Assembly (NCBI GenBank): GCA_030828565.1
Contig: JAURCF010000005.1
Location: 1-44,140 of the forward strand
Source of the DNA: Flavobacteriaceae bacterium
Lineage (GTDB): Bacteria > Bacteroidota > Bacteroidia > Flavobacteriales > Flavobacteriaceae
Direction of reading: 5' to 3'
Length of the DNA: 44,140 nt
Shown here: positions 1 to 9,204 of the stretch, piece by piece
Layout of the letters: every line of letters starts with the position of its first letter
Numbering within the stretch: the stretch's first letter is position 1
Translations under genes and position numbers: made by a program
Notes under the pieces: model-generated
The model's input: only the letters and a program-made list of their open reading frames with translations
Database searches by the model: none
What the model was told of the DNA's origin: nothing

Positions 1-1
1 A

Positions 2-502
2 GTCTATTGGTTAGCCCGAATGCTTGAAGGTGGAGAAGATATAAAATTCATCGCCCGAAGAATGGTTATTCTGGCTAGTGAAGATATCGGAAATGCCAAC
101 CCTACTGCTTTAGTGATTGCAACCAATACGTTTCAATCCGTCAGCATTATTGGCATGTCCGAATCCAGGATTATACTTAGCCAATGTGCTATATATTTAG
201 CGACTTCCCCAAAAAGTAATTCCAGTTATTTGGCCATTGAAAAAGCACGGCAATTGGTTCATGAAACCGGCGATCTTTCCGTGCCGCTAGCTTTGAGAAA
301 CGCGCCCACTACCCTTATGAAAGAATTGGAGTATGGAAAAGAATATCAGTATGCGCATGATTTTGAAGGTAATTTTGTAGCACAAGAATTTCTCCCCAAA
401 GAATTGGAAAACAGCAAAATATACAGTCCCGGAAAGAACGCACGTGAAACTTCTATTTTGGATTTCTTAAAGAAACGTTGGAAAAACAAATACGGTTATT
501 AA
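2..502 (+). CDS. rarA: Replication-associated recombination protein A (RarA/MgsA), C-terminal part
   Basis: This is the 3' end of a gene that begins before the window; the frame is open from base 2. The protein is an AAA+ ATPase of the clamp-loader family that acts at stalled replication forks. Only the C-terminal tetramerisation and winged-helix-like part is present: the ATPase motifs lie off the left edge. Family-typical stretches are RRMVILASEDIGNANP near the start, the run about YLAIEKARQLV, and the C-terminal block with ALRNAPTTLMKELEYGKEY. Its TAA stop lies one base from the stop of the convergent yjjG gene, with no visible terminator between them. The family assignment is confident; the partial state is due only to the window edge. 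Confidence 0.93.
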   Translation, partial: VYWLARMLEGGEDIKFIARRMVILASEDIGNANPTALVIATNTFQSVSIIGMSESRIILSQCAIYLATSPKSNSSYLAIEKARQLVHETGDLSVPLALRNAPTTLMKELEYGKEYQYAHDFEGNFVAQEFLPKELENSKIYSPGKNARETSILDFLKKRWKNKYGY

Positions 503-503
503 T

Positions 504-1196
504 CTACAACCACTCAGTCAAAGTGGAAAGATTCGTAATGATTGGAGCGTGATCGTGATGCGATTCACCATGAGCAATGAAATGAACAGGCTGAATGCCC
601 ATATTCTTAGCTCCCAATACATCCGCTTCCAAGCTATCCCCTATCATCAAACTGTTGGCTGCAGAAACCTTAGCCATTTCTAAAGCGTGTTTGAAAATTA
701 ACGGATTGGGTTTTTTAACTCCAACAGATTCGGAGTCTATGATATGCTCAAAATAATGATTGATTTTAGACGTTCGCATTTTTTGGCCTTGTACTTCTCT
801 AAAACCATTGGTGATAATATGAAGACGGTATTTTGGTGACAAATATTCCAATGTAGTTCGAGCACCATCTAACAAGTGATTGAACTGTGGCAACCATCGA
901 ATATAGTCCTTTGATAGTTGATGAATTGTAGCATCTGAAATAGCAACATCCAACTTGTCGAAAGTAGTTTTTAGGCGTTGGTAACGAAGCTCTTTTTTAG
1001 AAATTTTTTCTTCTCGATACAATTTCCAAAAAGAAAAATTGATAGGGACATACACTTCCAAAAACAGATCCAAAGCGACTGGGATTTGCGAGTCAGTTAG
1101 GATTTTGTCAAACGTAAGGGCTGAATTTTTTTCAAAATCCCATAGCGTATGATCCAAATCAAAAAAAATATCCGTAATGTTGTTTTTAAATTCCAT
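504..1196 (-). CDS. yjjG: YjjG-family HAD hydrolase (pyrimidine nucleotidase)
   Basis: A 230-residue HAD-superfamily phosphatase of the YjjG type. Known members dephosphorylate non-canonical pyrimidine nucleotides, helping to clean the nucleotide pool in the cytoplasm. All four HAD motifs are visible: DLDHT at residues 13-17 (nucleophile D13, general acid D15), the Thr of HIITNGF, the Lys of GVKKPNP, and the acidic motif IGDSLEADV. An alpha-helical cap lies between motifs I and II. The start codon overlaps the end of the upstream DUF7033 gene by 11 bases, so the two are probably cotranslated, with radC further upstream. The exact substrate cannot be read from the sequence. Confidence 0.9.
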   Translation of the reverse strand: MEFKNNITDIFFDLDHTLWDFEKNSALTFDKILTDSQIPVALDLFLEVYVPINFSFWKLYREEKISKKELRYQRLKTTFDKLDVAISDATIHQLSKDYIRWLPQFNHLLDGARTTLEYLSPKYRLHIITNGFREVQGQKMRTSKINHYFEHIIDSESVGVKKPNPLIFKHALEMAKVSAANSLMIGDSLEADVLGAKNMGIQPVHFIAHGESHHDHAPIITNLSTLTEWL

Positions 1197-2484
1197 GTTT
1201 GCGAAGATACTTGATAAAAAGTGTTTTCCATGGGGTGCTGAATACGCTTTCTTTTAAAATTACATTGGTAAGCACAATCGTCAATGGACCCTTTGCATTT
1301 TTAACATGTTGGGTGATTCGCTCCATCAATTGGCGTGCTTTTCGAATAGATTTTGTGTGTTTTAAATGATGTTCTGTAAAAGCAATGGGGTGGATTTTGA
1401 GCGGGGTTTGTGACTCCGACTCAAGGTCGTAAAAATAAAACGGTGTACAGGTACTGGCCCGAAACCCGGCTATTTCATTGTATTGAAACGAATAGTCGTG
1501 TAAGTATCCTTCTTGAGCAAAATTTCTATACACCTTAGGATAACTTATACAGATCATGTGTTGACGAATACTACCGCTTTGTTTGTGAATGAGTGATAGC
1601 AATCGGTTGGATTCGATTTTTAATAATTCTTTGTTTTCTGTTGATTGATGAGATGCAAGCAAAGAAACAGGAACATAATCGGCAACTTCTTTGATGCGTT
1701 CCAAAAAAGGGGTATTGAAAAAGCTAATGTTTCGATCGTAATGACTGAGATTTGTAAACAGAAAAAAGCATTGTGTGGGAACCTTAAGAGTGGTATGTAT
1801 AGCAATCCACTCTCTAAATGTGTCAATGGGGTCCGATTGAAGGGAAAGAACGACTCCTATTCTTCTAACAATAGAAATGAAATTAAATCTAAATACATCC
1901 CTAAAAAACCCTCCTGTCAAACGAATTAATCCCTTTCCTTTGTACTGGAAAGCCACCGGAACTTCCATGACCGTTTGTAATTGAAATCTTCTTTTGGGGA
2001 AGGAAATATCTAAAAAATGGCTTTTAAAAACATCTGCAAATCGTTGAACCCATAAATCCACTAAAGGGAGTTCCAAAAATCCTTTTTCAAAAGCCAAACT
2101 ATCGGAAGCCATAAACCGTCCCAGCGAGTCTTTACGGTTAGGGACGTGTTCTTCGTAACGGCTTAACAAATAAAAACTTGCTGCAAATAAATCAAAAGGA
2201 ATTGAACTGTCGCTCCCCGATCCGAAAAAAATAGGCAACTCGTCCCAATGGTCGGTTGCAATATCTAAAGTTTCCACCCCGTGACCAAAAAGAAGGGAAT
2301 GCGATTGTATAAAAAACTCATTTCCCAAAGGCTGCTTTGTATAACTGAGTTTGGGTCCCGAAAAAGCAACAAATTCTCCCAATATTGATGTAAAATCAAT
2401 AGGAATACCCAGCAATCTAACAAAAACATGTTTAAAAACATAGCGCACTCTAGGTGTTATAGTATGTGTATAGACTAAAACCAT
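1186..2484 (-). CDS. DUF7033 / polysaccharide-deacetylase-like protein
   Basis: A 432-residue protein resembling the Bacteroidota family annotated as DUF7033 or polysaccharide deacetylase family. The N-terminus MVLVYTHTITPRVRYVFKHVF and the segment with FDLFAASFYLLSRYEEH near residues 120-135 are the stretches I recognise. The C-terminal half carries GFRASTCTPFYFYDL and GPLTIVLTNV, placed as in NodB-like deacetylase folds. I cannot see an intact set of metal ligands, so enzymatic activity is uncertain. There is no signal peptide. It sits 3 bases after radC and overlaps yjjG by 11 bases, so the three genes form one unit. The product may modify an envelope polysaccharide, but that is inference from the family name. 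Confidence 0.7.
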   Translation of the reverse strand: MVLVYTHTITPRVRYVFKHVFVRLLGIPIDFTSILGEFVAFSGPKLSYTKQPLGNEFFIQSHSLLFGHGVETLDIATDHWDELPIFFGSGSDSSIPFDLFAASFYLLSRYEEHVPNRKDSLGRFMASDSLAFEKGFLELPLVDLWVQRFADVFKSHFLDISFPKRRFQLQTVMEVPVAFQYKGKGLIRLTGGFFRDVFRFNFISIVRRIGVVLSLQSDPIDTFREWIAIHTTLKVPTQCFFLFTNLSHYDRNISFFNTPFLERIKEVADYVPVSLLASHQSTENKELLKIESNRLLSLIHKQSGSIRQHMICISYPKVYRNFAQEGYLHDYSFQYNEIAGFRASTCTPFYFYDLESESQTPLKIHPIAFTEHHLKHTKSIRKARQLMERITQHVKNAKGPLTIVLTNVILKESVFSTPWKTLFIKYLRKHGI

Positions 2485-2487
2485 GTA

Positions 2488-3183
2488 TTATAAATCGCCA
2501 TTATCAGCGAAGCTAAAATACGAGTTTTCGGTGACGATTAGGTGATCCAACAGCTTGATATCTAAAATATCACATCCTTTTTTAAATTTTGAAGTTATTT
2601 CATAATCAGAAGTACTTGGAGTTAGTGCCCCTGAAGGATGGTTGTGAGCTAGTATAATTGCTGTAGATCCATGCAATAGTGCTTGTTTGAGTGCCAAACG
2701 AATATCAACTGTTGTTTGAGAAATTCCCCCTTTACTCAACTGTTGACTGCCCAAAAACATATGAGAGTTATTGAGGAAAACAATCCAAAATTCTTCATGA
2801 GGCAAATCACCTACTAGCGGTCGAAGCAAATCAAAAGCACTTTTACTGGAGGTAAGCTTCGAAGGGTTTTCTGTTATTTCAAAACGCCGTCGACGACTGA
2901 GTTCCAATGCCGCCGCAATAGAAACTGCCTTGGCATTCCCTATTCCCTTGAATTTTATAAGCTGGGAAATAGACGTTTTTTCTAAATCGGTCAACCTATT
3001 GGAGACTGAGGCTAATATCCGTTGAGAAAGTCGAACCGCACTTTCTTGAGAATTTCCGCTTCCAATTAATATGGCTACAAGTTCGGTGTTTGAAAGTTTG
3101 CGCGCTCCTTGGGTTAATAATTTTTCTCGAGGGCGATCGTTTTCTGACCATTGTTTGATACTGAAGTGGGTAGGTAAGTTCAT
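2488..3183 (-). CDS. radC: RadC-family JAB1/MPN-domain protein
   Basis: A 231-residue RadC-family protein, the normal length. A helix-hairpin-helix-like segment (LIKFKGIGNAKAVSI, about residues 76-90) is followed by a JAMM/MPN+ metalloprotease-like domain. In that domain the zinc motif HNHPSG lies at residues 180-185, with the downstream Asp at about 193. The family was named for DNA repair, but the biochemical role of chromosomal copies is still unclear. It is the first gene of the radC, DUF7033, yjjG unit. The -7 region upstream is only a near match (TATATTTA around 3205-3215 on the minus strand). It is divergent from the DUF1569 gene across 62 bases. Confidence 0.93.
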   Translation of the reverse strand: MNLPTHFSIKQWSENDRPREKLLTQGARKLSNTELVAILIGSGNSQESAVRLSQRILASVSNRLTDLEKTSISQLIKFKGIGNAKAVSIAAALELSRRRRFEITENPSKLTSSKSAFDLLRPLVGDLPHEEFWIVFLNNSHMFLGSQQLSKGGISQTTVDIRLALKQALLHGSTAIILAHNHPSGALTPSTSDYEITSKFKKGCDILDIKLLDHLIVTENSYFSFADNGDL

Positions 3184-3245
3184 TTTTTTTTGTAAATAAT
3201 CAATAAATATAGTAAATTGCGATTGCCAAACCTACTTAACGCTTT

Positions 3246-3596
3246 ATGAACTCTCCATCCCTTTTTGAACAAAAATCCTATCTTTCCATCATTCGACGCA
3301 TTCAAAATCTTTCTCCCGACGCTACAAACGTATCTAGCGAAATGACTATAAAACAAACTTTAGTTCATTGTCAAAAACCATTGCTTTTGTCTTTGGAAGA
3401 CCCTGAAGTAGTCATTCCAGATACTAACGATTTTGAGGAGCTTAAAAGCATACTCATTGAATTGGTAGAACTGTTTTATCAACAAACCCCAAGAAAAAAA
3501 TGGACACATCCTAATTTTGGGAATTTTACGCAAGAACAATGGGGGCATTCTCAATTCAAACACCTCGACCATCATCTTAGTCAATTCAACGCCTGA
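3246..3596 (+). CDS. DUF1569 (DinB-like) small protein
   Basis: A 116-residue protein recognised as DUF1569, a small four-helix DinB-like family. Diagnostic features are MTIKQTLVHCQKP near residues 37-49, with the first metal-ligand-like His, then NFGNFTQEQWG and the C-terminal HLDHHLSQF, which supplies a His pair. DinB-like proteins usually bind a divalent metal, and some are thiol-dependent transferases; the role of this one is unknown. The last 11 bases overlap the 3' end of mpl, which runs in the opposite direction. I found no good TAnnTTTG element in the 62-base gap shared with radC. Confidence 0.78.
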   Translation: MNSPSLFEQKSYLSIIRRIQNLSPDATNVSSEMTIKQTLVHCQKPLLLSLEDPEVVIPDTNDFEELKSILIELVELFYQQTPRKKWTHPNFGNFTQEQWGHSQFKHLDHHLSQFNA

Positions 3597-4944
3597 AATG
3601 AGAAGTAAATCCCTTCCAGTCCAACCCCCCATAATTTCCAGAACTCATCATTAGCAAAGAAGTGTCTTTATATTCTTGTTGAAATAAGTACTGATGAAAA
3701 TCATTTGCATTGGTAAAAACCTGTAATGAAGGATTATTAAACGCTTTTTGAATTTCATCAATATGCATTGCCTGCATTCCTTTCAAAGACAAAGCCTCTT
3801 TGTCATAATATACAACCGCCTGCTTGGCCTGTGACAAGGTGTTTTTGTATTGATAAATAAATTGTGAAGAAAGGCTGCTATAGGTATGCAATTCCAAACA
3901 AGCCAAAAGTTTTCGGCTTGGGTATTGATTTTTGACGGCTTGGGTTGTAGCATTTACTTTACTAGGTGCATGTGCAAAGTCTTTATACAAAATCCTATCG
4001 TCCGATTTGTAAATTGTTTCCAGTCGTTTGGAAGCTCCTTTAAAACTCGTAATGGCTTCGTAAAAGTCTTCTTCGTCTATCCCCATATGTTGACACACCC
4101 ATTTTGCGCCTGCTAGATTACTGATGTTGTGAGCTCCAAAAATCGCCACCGGCAACGGCCCTTCTGAAGTAGTTAGATAGGTTTGTCCGTCGATAACTTC
4201 ATAATCCAATGAATGATATCCGTGTTTACGGATAGGTATTTGAGTAGCTTCTGCTAATTCTTTTACACGTTCATCTTCTTCATTATAAACCAAAATACCC
4301 CCATGAACGATCGAGTCCATAAAAACTCGAAATTGGGTTTCATAGTTTTCTTCGGAAGGAAACACATTGATATGATCCCAAGCAATTCCGCTGACCAAAG
4401 CGATGTTGGGTTGATACCAATGAAACTTTGGGCGCAAATCAATTGGGGAAGATAAATATTCATCCCCTTCCAAAACTATAAATTCATTTTCATCCGTGAG
4501 ATGAACCATTGTATCAAAACCCTCAAGTTGTGCGCCTACCATAAAATCCACTTCTCTTTGATGGTAATGAAGCACATGAAGAATCATAGCGGTAATGGTT
4601 GTTTTTCCATGGCTTCCACCAATAACAACCCGTGTTTTTTGTTGACTATATTGATAGAGAAATTCTGGGTAAGAGTAAATTGTCAAGCCCAATTCTTGAG
4701 CGCGAATAAGTTCTGGATTGTCGGGTTTGGCATGCATTCCAAGAATCACTACATCCAACGAAGTTGTGATTTTATGAGGAAACCAGCCTTCCTCTTTCGG
4801 CAACAATCCTTTTTCTTGCAAACGAGATCGGGAGGGTTCAAAAATAGCATCATCACTTCCAGCAACTTGTTCTCCTTTCTCATCAAGAGCACGTGCTAGG
4901 TTGTGCATGGCGCTTCCTCCTATTGCAATAAAATGAATATTCAT
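3586..4944 (-). CDS. mpl: UDP-N-acetylmuramate:tripeptide ligase-like Mur ligase (Mpl)
   Basis: A 452-residue Mur ligase of the Mpl branch, which joins recycled murein tripeptide to UDP-MurNAc so that cell-wall fragments can be reused. The N-terminal Rossmann domain begins MNIHFIAIGGSAMHNLA. The ATP-binding loop GGSHGKTT is at residues 109-116. The central domain shows the acidic LEGDEYLSS motif and the conserved WDHINVF. The C-terminal domain holds DFAHAPSKV, which replaces the DYAHHP of MurC. That substitution and the early ILGMHAKPDNPEL favour Mpl over MurC. It is the last gene of adk-obgE-TPR-mpl, starting 6 bases after the TPR gene, and its end overlaps the DUF1569 gene on the other strand. 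Confidence 0.88.
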   Translation of the reverse strand: MNIHFIAIGGSAMHNLARALDEKGEQVAGSDDAIFEPSRSRLQEKGLLPKEEGWFPHKITTSLDVVILGMHAKPDNPELIRAQELGLTIYSYPEFLYQYSQQKTRVVIGGSHGKTTITAMILHVLHYHQREVDFMVGAQLEGFDTMVHLTDENEFIVLEGDEYLSSPIDLRPKFHWYQPNIALVSGIAWDHINVFPSEENYETQFRVFMDSIVHGGILVYNEEDERVKELAEATQIPIRKHGYHSLDYEVIDGQTYLTTSEGPLPVAIFGAHNISNLAGAKWVCQHMGIDEEDFYEAITSFKGASKRLETIYKSDDRILYKDFAHAPSKVNATTQAVKNQYPSRKLLACLELHTYSSLSSQFIYQYKNTLSQAKQAVVYYDKEALSLKGMQAMHIDEIQKAFNNPSLQVFTNANDFHQYLFQQEYKDTSLLMMSSGNYGGLDWKGFTSHFRR

Positions 4945-4950
4945 ACGTCT

Positions 4951-5880
4951 TTAATTTTCAGGGAAAGATACAATTTCTAAATCCAAAAAACCATCCCATT
5001 CCCGAAGGTCGTCCTGAACAGAAGGTAGTTGTGAAATTGCTTTTTGATGATGCCAAATTGCTTGTTTAACATTCCCGGCTTGATCATATACTTGCGCCAA
5101 TCGTTGGTGCGCAAAAGCCAAAGGAAGGCCTTCTTTGGACGAATAATTTTCTATAAAAAAAGAAAAGCAGCAAATGGCTATCTCGGGCAGCTGGTTTAAA
5201 AACAACAAGGCTTTTCCAAGCTCATAATACGACTGGTTTCGTTGCAAATAATTTGAGAGCGATGAACAAGATTCTTGAGACACCCAATCAATTGCTTTTT
5301 TATAAAACTCCTTTGATTTTGTAATTTCATTCTGTTTGGCTAATAAAAAACCTTGAGCCAAAGCGCCTTCTAATGGTGATATTTGCTCTATTTCTTCAAC
5401 TGTTTGTTGAGCCTTTGAGCTGCTTCCTCCTAAAAAAAAAGGCAAGGCTTCGTAGAGTTCCATTAGCACCCATCGACTTTCAATGTGAGTAGTGTTCAAT
5501 GCAGCTGCTTTTTCAAAAGCTGCTTTCATAGGCCTCACAAAAGGAACCGATTGGATTCTTGAAACTTCCAAAGCTTTGACCCCCAAAACACCTCCATATT
5601 TAAAATGAAAACGAAAATTTTCGGGATCCTTTTTTACCAAACGAGCATACACTTTTTGGGCTTCATCCCACTGATAATAGGCGCCGTATATATCTCCTAA
5701 ATTTTCTAATGTTTGTAGGTCGTTAGGATGGTTTTGATGTCGTGATTCTAGCGAATCAACTGTGCTTAAATAGCTGCTACTAAGCTCAGGAATGGTAAAA
5801 TACGATTGAGGAATTCGCTGAGCAGACAATGAGGTAATACAACCTAAAAGCAAGTATATTATTCGTTGAGTTTTTTCCAT
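4951..5880 (-). CDS. Secreted tetratricopeptide-repeat protein
   Basis: A 309-residue TPR protein with a signal peptide: a hydrophobic run at residues 7-19 ends in SLSA|Q, pointing to export to the periplasm. TPR-type helices are visible around [33 protein letters not shown] (residues 55-87) and again near the C-terminus at [29 protein letters not shown]. No catalytic domain is visible, so it is probably a scaffold or binding protein. Its start overlaps the end of obgE by 22 bases, which suggests coupled translation within the adk-obgE unit. The partner is unknown. Confidence 0.72.
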   Translation of the reverse strand: MEKTQRIIYLLLGCITSLSAQRIPQSYFTIPELSSSYLSTVDSLESRHQNHPNDLQTLENLGDIYGAYYQWDEAQKVYARLVKKDPENFRFHFKYGGVLGVKALEVSRIQSVPFVRPMKAAFEKAAALNTTHIESRWVLMELYEALPFFLGGSSSKAQQTVEEIEQISPLEGALAQGFLLAKQNEITKSKEFYKKAIDWVSQESCSSLSNYLQRNQSYYELGKALLFLNQLPEIAICCFSFFIENYSSKEGLPLAFAHQRLAQVYDQAGNVKQAIWHHQKAISQLPSVQDDLREWDGFLDLEIVSFPEN

Positions 5881-6860
5881 AACATATCCTTGAGTTCTAC
5901 AATTCCACTTTGGGAAACAGAAGAAATAAAAAGATAAGGTATTCCTTCCATGGTGGAAGCTAATTCTGCATTCAGTTCGGTATGCAATTCATCGTCCAAC
6001 AAATCTGATTTTGAAATAGCTACTAAAAAGTCTTTATCAACCAGTTCTGGGTTGTAGAGAACGAGCTCATTACGTAGGACTTCATATTCTTTTCGAATGT
6101 CTTCGGTATCTGCGGGAATGAGGTATAGCAGAATAGAGTTTCGTTCGATATGTCTTAAAAATCGATGCCCTAAGCCCTTTCCCTCAGAAGCGCCTTCAAT
6201 AATCCCCGGAATATCTGCCATTACAAAGGAGCGATAATCTCGATATTCGACAATACCTAAGTTCGGCTTAAGGGTTGTAAATTCATAATCGCCTATTTTG
6301 GGTTTTGCAGAAGTAACAACCGACAGAAGTGTCGACTTTCCTGCGTTCGGAAATCCAACCAGCCCAACATCTGCTAAAATCTTAAGCTCCAAAATCAATG
6401 CTTGCTCAGAACCTTCGATTCCTGGTTGCGCATAACGAGGCGTTTGATTGGTTGAACTTTTAAAGTGCCAATTTCCTCGTCCTCCCATTCCTCCTTCTAC
6501 AGCAATATATTCTTCCTGATCTTCAATAATTTCGTGTAAAATTTCATTGGTCGTTTTGTCTCTAATAAGGGTACCTAGAGGCACCTTAACAATTACATCT
6601 TCTCCTTGAGCCCCAGAACTACGACTTTTTGATCCGTGTTCTCCATGTCCTGCCTTAAAGTGTCGTGTGAACTTAAAGTGATATAATGTCCACAAATTTT
6701 TATCTCCTTGAAAAATAATGTGTCCGCCGCGGCCACCATCACCACCATCGGGACCGCCTTTGGTAATAAATTTTTCGCGATGAAAATGCATAGAACCCTT
6801 CCCTCCGTTTCCAGAAGTAGCGAATACGTTTACATAGTCCGAAAAATTTCCTTCAGTCAT
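5859..6860 (-). CDS. obgE: GTPase Obg/CgtA
   Basis: A 333-residue Obg GTPase, which binds the large ribosomal subunit and couples ribosome maturation to growth. The glycine-rich Obg fold fills residues 1-158 (for example [12 protein letters not shown] at 35-46). The G domain follows: G1 GFPNAGKS at 169-176, the TTLKPN switch at 195-200, G3 DIPG at 216-219, and G4 ISKSD near residue 282, where Ser replaces the Asn of the usual NKxD. The poorly conserved C-terminal OCT domain is absent, as is common in this phylum. It lies 3 bases after adk and overlaps the TPR gene. Confidence 0.96.
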   Translation of the reverse strand: MTEGNFSDYVNVFATSGNGGKGSMHFHREKFITKGGPDGGDGGRGGHIIFQGDKNLWTLYHFKFTRHFKAGHGEHGSKSRSSGAQGEDVIVKVPLGTLIRDKTTNEILHEIIEDQEEYIAVEGGMGGRGNWHFKSSTNQTPRYAQPGIEGSEQALILELKILADVGLVGFPNAGKSTLLSVVTSAKPKIGDYEFTTLKPNLGIVEYRDYRSFVMADIPGIIEGASEGKGLGHRFLRHIERNSILLYLIPADTEDIRKEYEVLRNELVLYNPELVDKDFLVAISKSDLLDDELHTELNAELASTMEGIPYLFISSVSQSGIVELKDMLWKKLNE

Positions 6861-6863
6861 AGC

Positions 6864-7436
6864 TTATAATGAGTCAATTACATTTTGTATTCTCTGAGTA
6901 ATCTCAGCAATTTCTCCAATACCATCAACGCTATAAAACTTTCCTTGTGCCTGATAATAAGCAATTAAAGGAGCGGTTTTGCTGTTGTACTCATCAAAAC
7001 GATTTCTTATTTTTTCTTCATCCTGATCGTCAACTCTTCCACTGTCTTGACCTCTTTTTAATAAACGCTGAATAAGTATTTCATCGTTAGCCTCAAGTGC
7101 AATAGTTGCGGAAATTGCCATATTTTTTTCTTCCAAAAAAATATCCAATGCTTTTGATTGGGCTGTAGTTCGAGGAAAACCATCAAAAATAAATCCTTGA
7201 GCATTGGGCTGCTTTTCGACCTCAGCCTTAAGCATGTTAATCGTAACTTCATCAGGAACAAGATCACCTTGATCCATATAAGACTTTGCTAAAAGCCCTA
7301 ATTCTGTGTTGTTCTGGATGTTGTAGCGAAACACATCGCCTGTTGAAATGTGAAAAAATCCGTAATGTTTTTTCAAAAACTCAGCTTGAGTTCCTTTTCC
7401 AGCACCAGGCTTGCCAAATAAAATAATATTAATCAT
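6864..7436 (-). CDS. adk: Adenylate kinase, short-LID form
   Basis: A 190-residue adenylate kinase that interconverts ATP + AMP and 2 ADP. The P-loop GKPGAGKGTQ is at residues 8-17. The AMP-binding segment HISTGDVFR follows, then FDGFPRT and the LID-flanking arginines in RLLKRGQDSGRVDD. The LID is the short type: there is no room for the four-Cys or zinc-finger LID found in about 215-residue enzymes. It is the first gene of adk-obgE-TPR-mpl, which has a TATCTTTG -7 element at 7455-7462. The divergent gene purK starts about 127 bases away. Confidence 0.96.
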   Translation of the reverse strand: MINIILFGKPGAGKGTQAEFLKKHYGFFHISTGDVFRYNIQNNTELGLLAKSYMDQGDLVPDEVTINMLKAEVEKQPNAQGFIFDGFPRTTAQSKALDIFLEEKNMAISATIALEANDEILIQRLLKRGQDSGRVDDQDEEKIRNRFDEYNSKTAPLIAYYQAQGKFYSVDGIGEIAEITQRIQNVIDSL

Positions 7437-7454
7437 GGTTATTCAATTGAATTG

Positions 7455-7462
7455 CAAAGATA
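7455..7462 (-). promoter_or_regulatory. -7 promoter element (TATCTTTG) of the adk unit
   Basis: On the minus strand this reads TATCTTTG, a perfect match to the Bacteroidota -7 consensus TAnnTTTG. It lies 18 bases before the adk start codon. I see no TTG at the expected -33 spacing, so the upstream half is weak. Confidence 0.6.
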
Positions 7463-7539
7463 TCCATTTGACTGGGAATAACGAGTACTGTATCGTGTTT
7501 AAATCAATCATTTTCAGTCTTACTTTGCTTCATTTAATG

Positions 7540-7547
7540 TATTTTTG
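7540..7547 (+). promoter_or_regulatory. -7 promoter element (TATTTTTG) of purK-purE
   Basis: TATTTTTG matches TAnnTTTG perfectly and sits 15 bases before the ATG at 7563. The last three bases are the TTG with which the longest reading frame would begin, so that TTG should lie upstream of the transcript. No clear -33 TTG is at the usual distance; a TTTG at 7524-7527 is too close. Confidence 0.65.
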
Positions 7548-7562
7548 TCAAAAAGATTGCAA

Positions 7563-8717
7563 ATGCATTATTTTTCATCGAATTTGATTGTTGGTATATT
7601 AGGAGGAGGGCAATTGGGCAAAATGCTACTTTATGAAACTCAAAAATTTGATATAAAAACAAAAGTGCTAGATTCAAATGCACAAGCACCTGCTCGCTGG
7701 TCTTGCAACGAGTTTGTTCAAGGAGATTTAATGGATTTTGATACGGTCGTAGCCTTTGGCCAAAATACCGATGTACTTACTATTGAAATCGAAAATGTGA
7801 ATGTAGATGCTCTGGAACACCTAGAGCAAAAAGGCATTAAGGTATATCCTAGCTCAGCTACATTAAGGACTATTCAACATAAAGGACGGCAAAAATCATT
7901 TTACAAAGACAATAAAATTCCAACAGCAGAATTCACTCATTACAAAAATCGAGCGGAAGCTATTCAGGCTATCCAAAGCGGACAACATGCTTTTCCTTGT
8001 GTTTGGAAAAGTTGTCAATTTGGCTATGATGGTTACGGAATAAAAATGCTTCGAAACATTGATGACTTGAAAGACTTGTTGGATGTTGAGTGTATTATAG
8101 AAAAATGCATTCCTTTTGAAAAAGAATTGGCAGTGGTCGTTGCAAGAAACCCAAAAGAAGAGGTAAAAGCCTATCCCGTTGTTGAAATGGAATTTCACCC
8201 CGAAGCCAATCAGGTAGAATACGTTTTATGCCCTGCTCGTATTGACAACGAAATAGCTAAAAAAGCCACAGAAATAGCGCTAAAAGTTTCCAAAGCCTAT
8301 CAGCATGTAGGCCTATTAGCCGTTGAATTATTTTTGACAACATCTGGTGAAATATTAGTAAATGAAGTCGCTCCAAGACCTCACAATAGCGGTCATTATA
8401 GCATTGAAGCATCTTATACTTCTCAATTTGAACAACATCTTCGCTCTATTTTAAATCTACCTCTTGGAATGACTGATAGTAAAGTTGCTGGAATTATGGT
8501 AAATTTGGTCGGAGAAGAAGGGCATTCGGGAGATGTTTTTTATGAAAACATTGAAGAGATTATGAAAATGGAGGGTGTTACACCTCACATTTATGGAAAA
8601 AAACAAACGCGCCCTTTTCGAAAAATGGGGCATGTAACTGTCGTAAATTCATCAATGATTCGTGCAAGAGAACTTGCTGAATGGGTTAAGAAAACTATTA
8701 AAGTAAAAAGTAAATAA
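7563..8717 (+). CDS. purK: 5-(carboxyamino)imidazole ribonucleotide synthase PurK
   Basis: A 384-residue ATP-grasp enzyme that makes N5-carboxy-AIR from AIR, bicarbonate and ATP in purine synthesis. It shows the N-terminal nucleotide-fold motif LGGGQLGKML, the ATP-grasp core (CVWKSCQFGYDGYG, then a basic/acidic stretch around VECIIEKCIPFEKE), and the C-terminal NEVAPRPHNSGHYSIEA, which is diagnostic for PurK. I chose the ATG at 7563 over the TTG at 7545 because that TTG is part of the -7 promoter element. The 384-residue length agrees with the family. It is followed after 1 base by purE, its pathway partner. Confidence 0.95.
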   Translation: MHYFSSNLIVGILGGGQLGKMLLYETQKFDIKTKVLDSNAQAPARWSCNEFVQGDLMDFDTVVAFGQNTDVLTIEIENVNVDALEHLEQKGIKVYPSSATLRTIQHKGRQKSFYKDNKIPTAEFTHYKNRAEAIQAIQSGQHAFPCVWKSCQFGYDGYGIKMLRNIDDLKDLLDVECIIEKCIPFEKELAVVVARNPKEEVKAYPVVEMEFHPEANQVEYVLCPARIDNEIAKKATEIALKVSKAYQHVGLLAVELFLTTSGEILVNEVAPRPHNSGHYSIEASYTSQFEQHLRSILNLPLGMTDSKVAGIMVNLVGEEGHSGDVFYENIEEIMKMEGVTPHIYGKKQTRPFRKMGHVTVVNSSMIRARELAEWVKKTIKVKSK

Positions 8718-8718
8718 T

Positions 8719-9204
8719 ATGGTAACTGTAGGAATTATCATGGGAAGCACTTCAGACCTTCCTGTTATGCAAGAAGCAATCGATATGCTTGAAGGATTTG
8801 ATATCGAAATTGAAGTCGATATTGTATCTGCCCATAGGACGCCTGAAAAAATGATGGCTTATGGGACTGAAGCTCACAAGCGTGGTCTAAAAGTAATCAT
8901 TGCTGGCGCAGGAGGAGCCGCTCACTTACCCGGAATGATCGCTTCTTTGACGCCACTTCCCGTAATTGGAGTGCCTGTAAAATCATCAAATTCTATTGAC
9001 GGTTGGGATTCTATTCTTTCCATTCTCCAAATGCCTGGAGGCGTTCCTGTTGCAACCGTAGCTCTAAACGGAGCTAAAAATGCGGGGATTTTGGCGGCAC
9101 AAATTGTGGGTAGTCAAGACAAATGCGTACAAGACAAAGTAATTTTTTACAAAGAAAGTTTAAAAAATAAAGTGATTGAAGGCGCTAATGGTTTAAAGAA
9201 ATAA
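8719..9204 (+). CDS. purE: N5-carboxyaminoimidazole ribonucleotide mutase PurE
   Basis: A 161-residue class I PurE that moves the carboxyl group of N5-CAIR to give CAIR, the step after PurK. Diagnostic motifs are IIMGSTSDLPVM near the N-terminus (phosphate-binding GSxSD), SAHRTPE with the catalytic His, and the glycine-rich GAGGAAHLPGM. The length is normal. It begins 1 base after the purK stop, so the two form a tight operon. Its last 12 bases overlap the 3' end of the UbiA-like gene on the other strand. Confidence 0.96.
   Translation: MVTVGIIMGSTSDLPVMQEAIDMLEGFDIEIEVDIVSAHRTPEKMMAYGTEAHKRGLKVIIAGAGGAAHLPGMIASLTPLPVIGVPVKSSNSIDGWDSILSILQMPGGVPVATVALNGAKNAGILAAQIVGSQDKCVQDKVIFYKESLKNKVIEGANGLKK

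Noticed and set aside
1645-1929. A 94-residue plus-strand reading frame opposite the DUF7033 gene
   Set aside because: It is a shadow frame of a recognised gene with low-complexity content and no family features.
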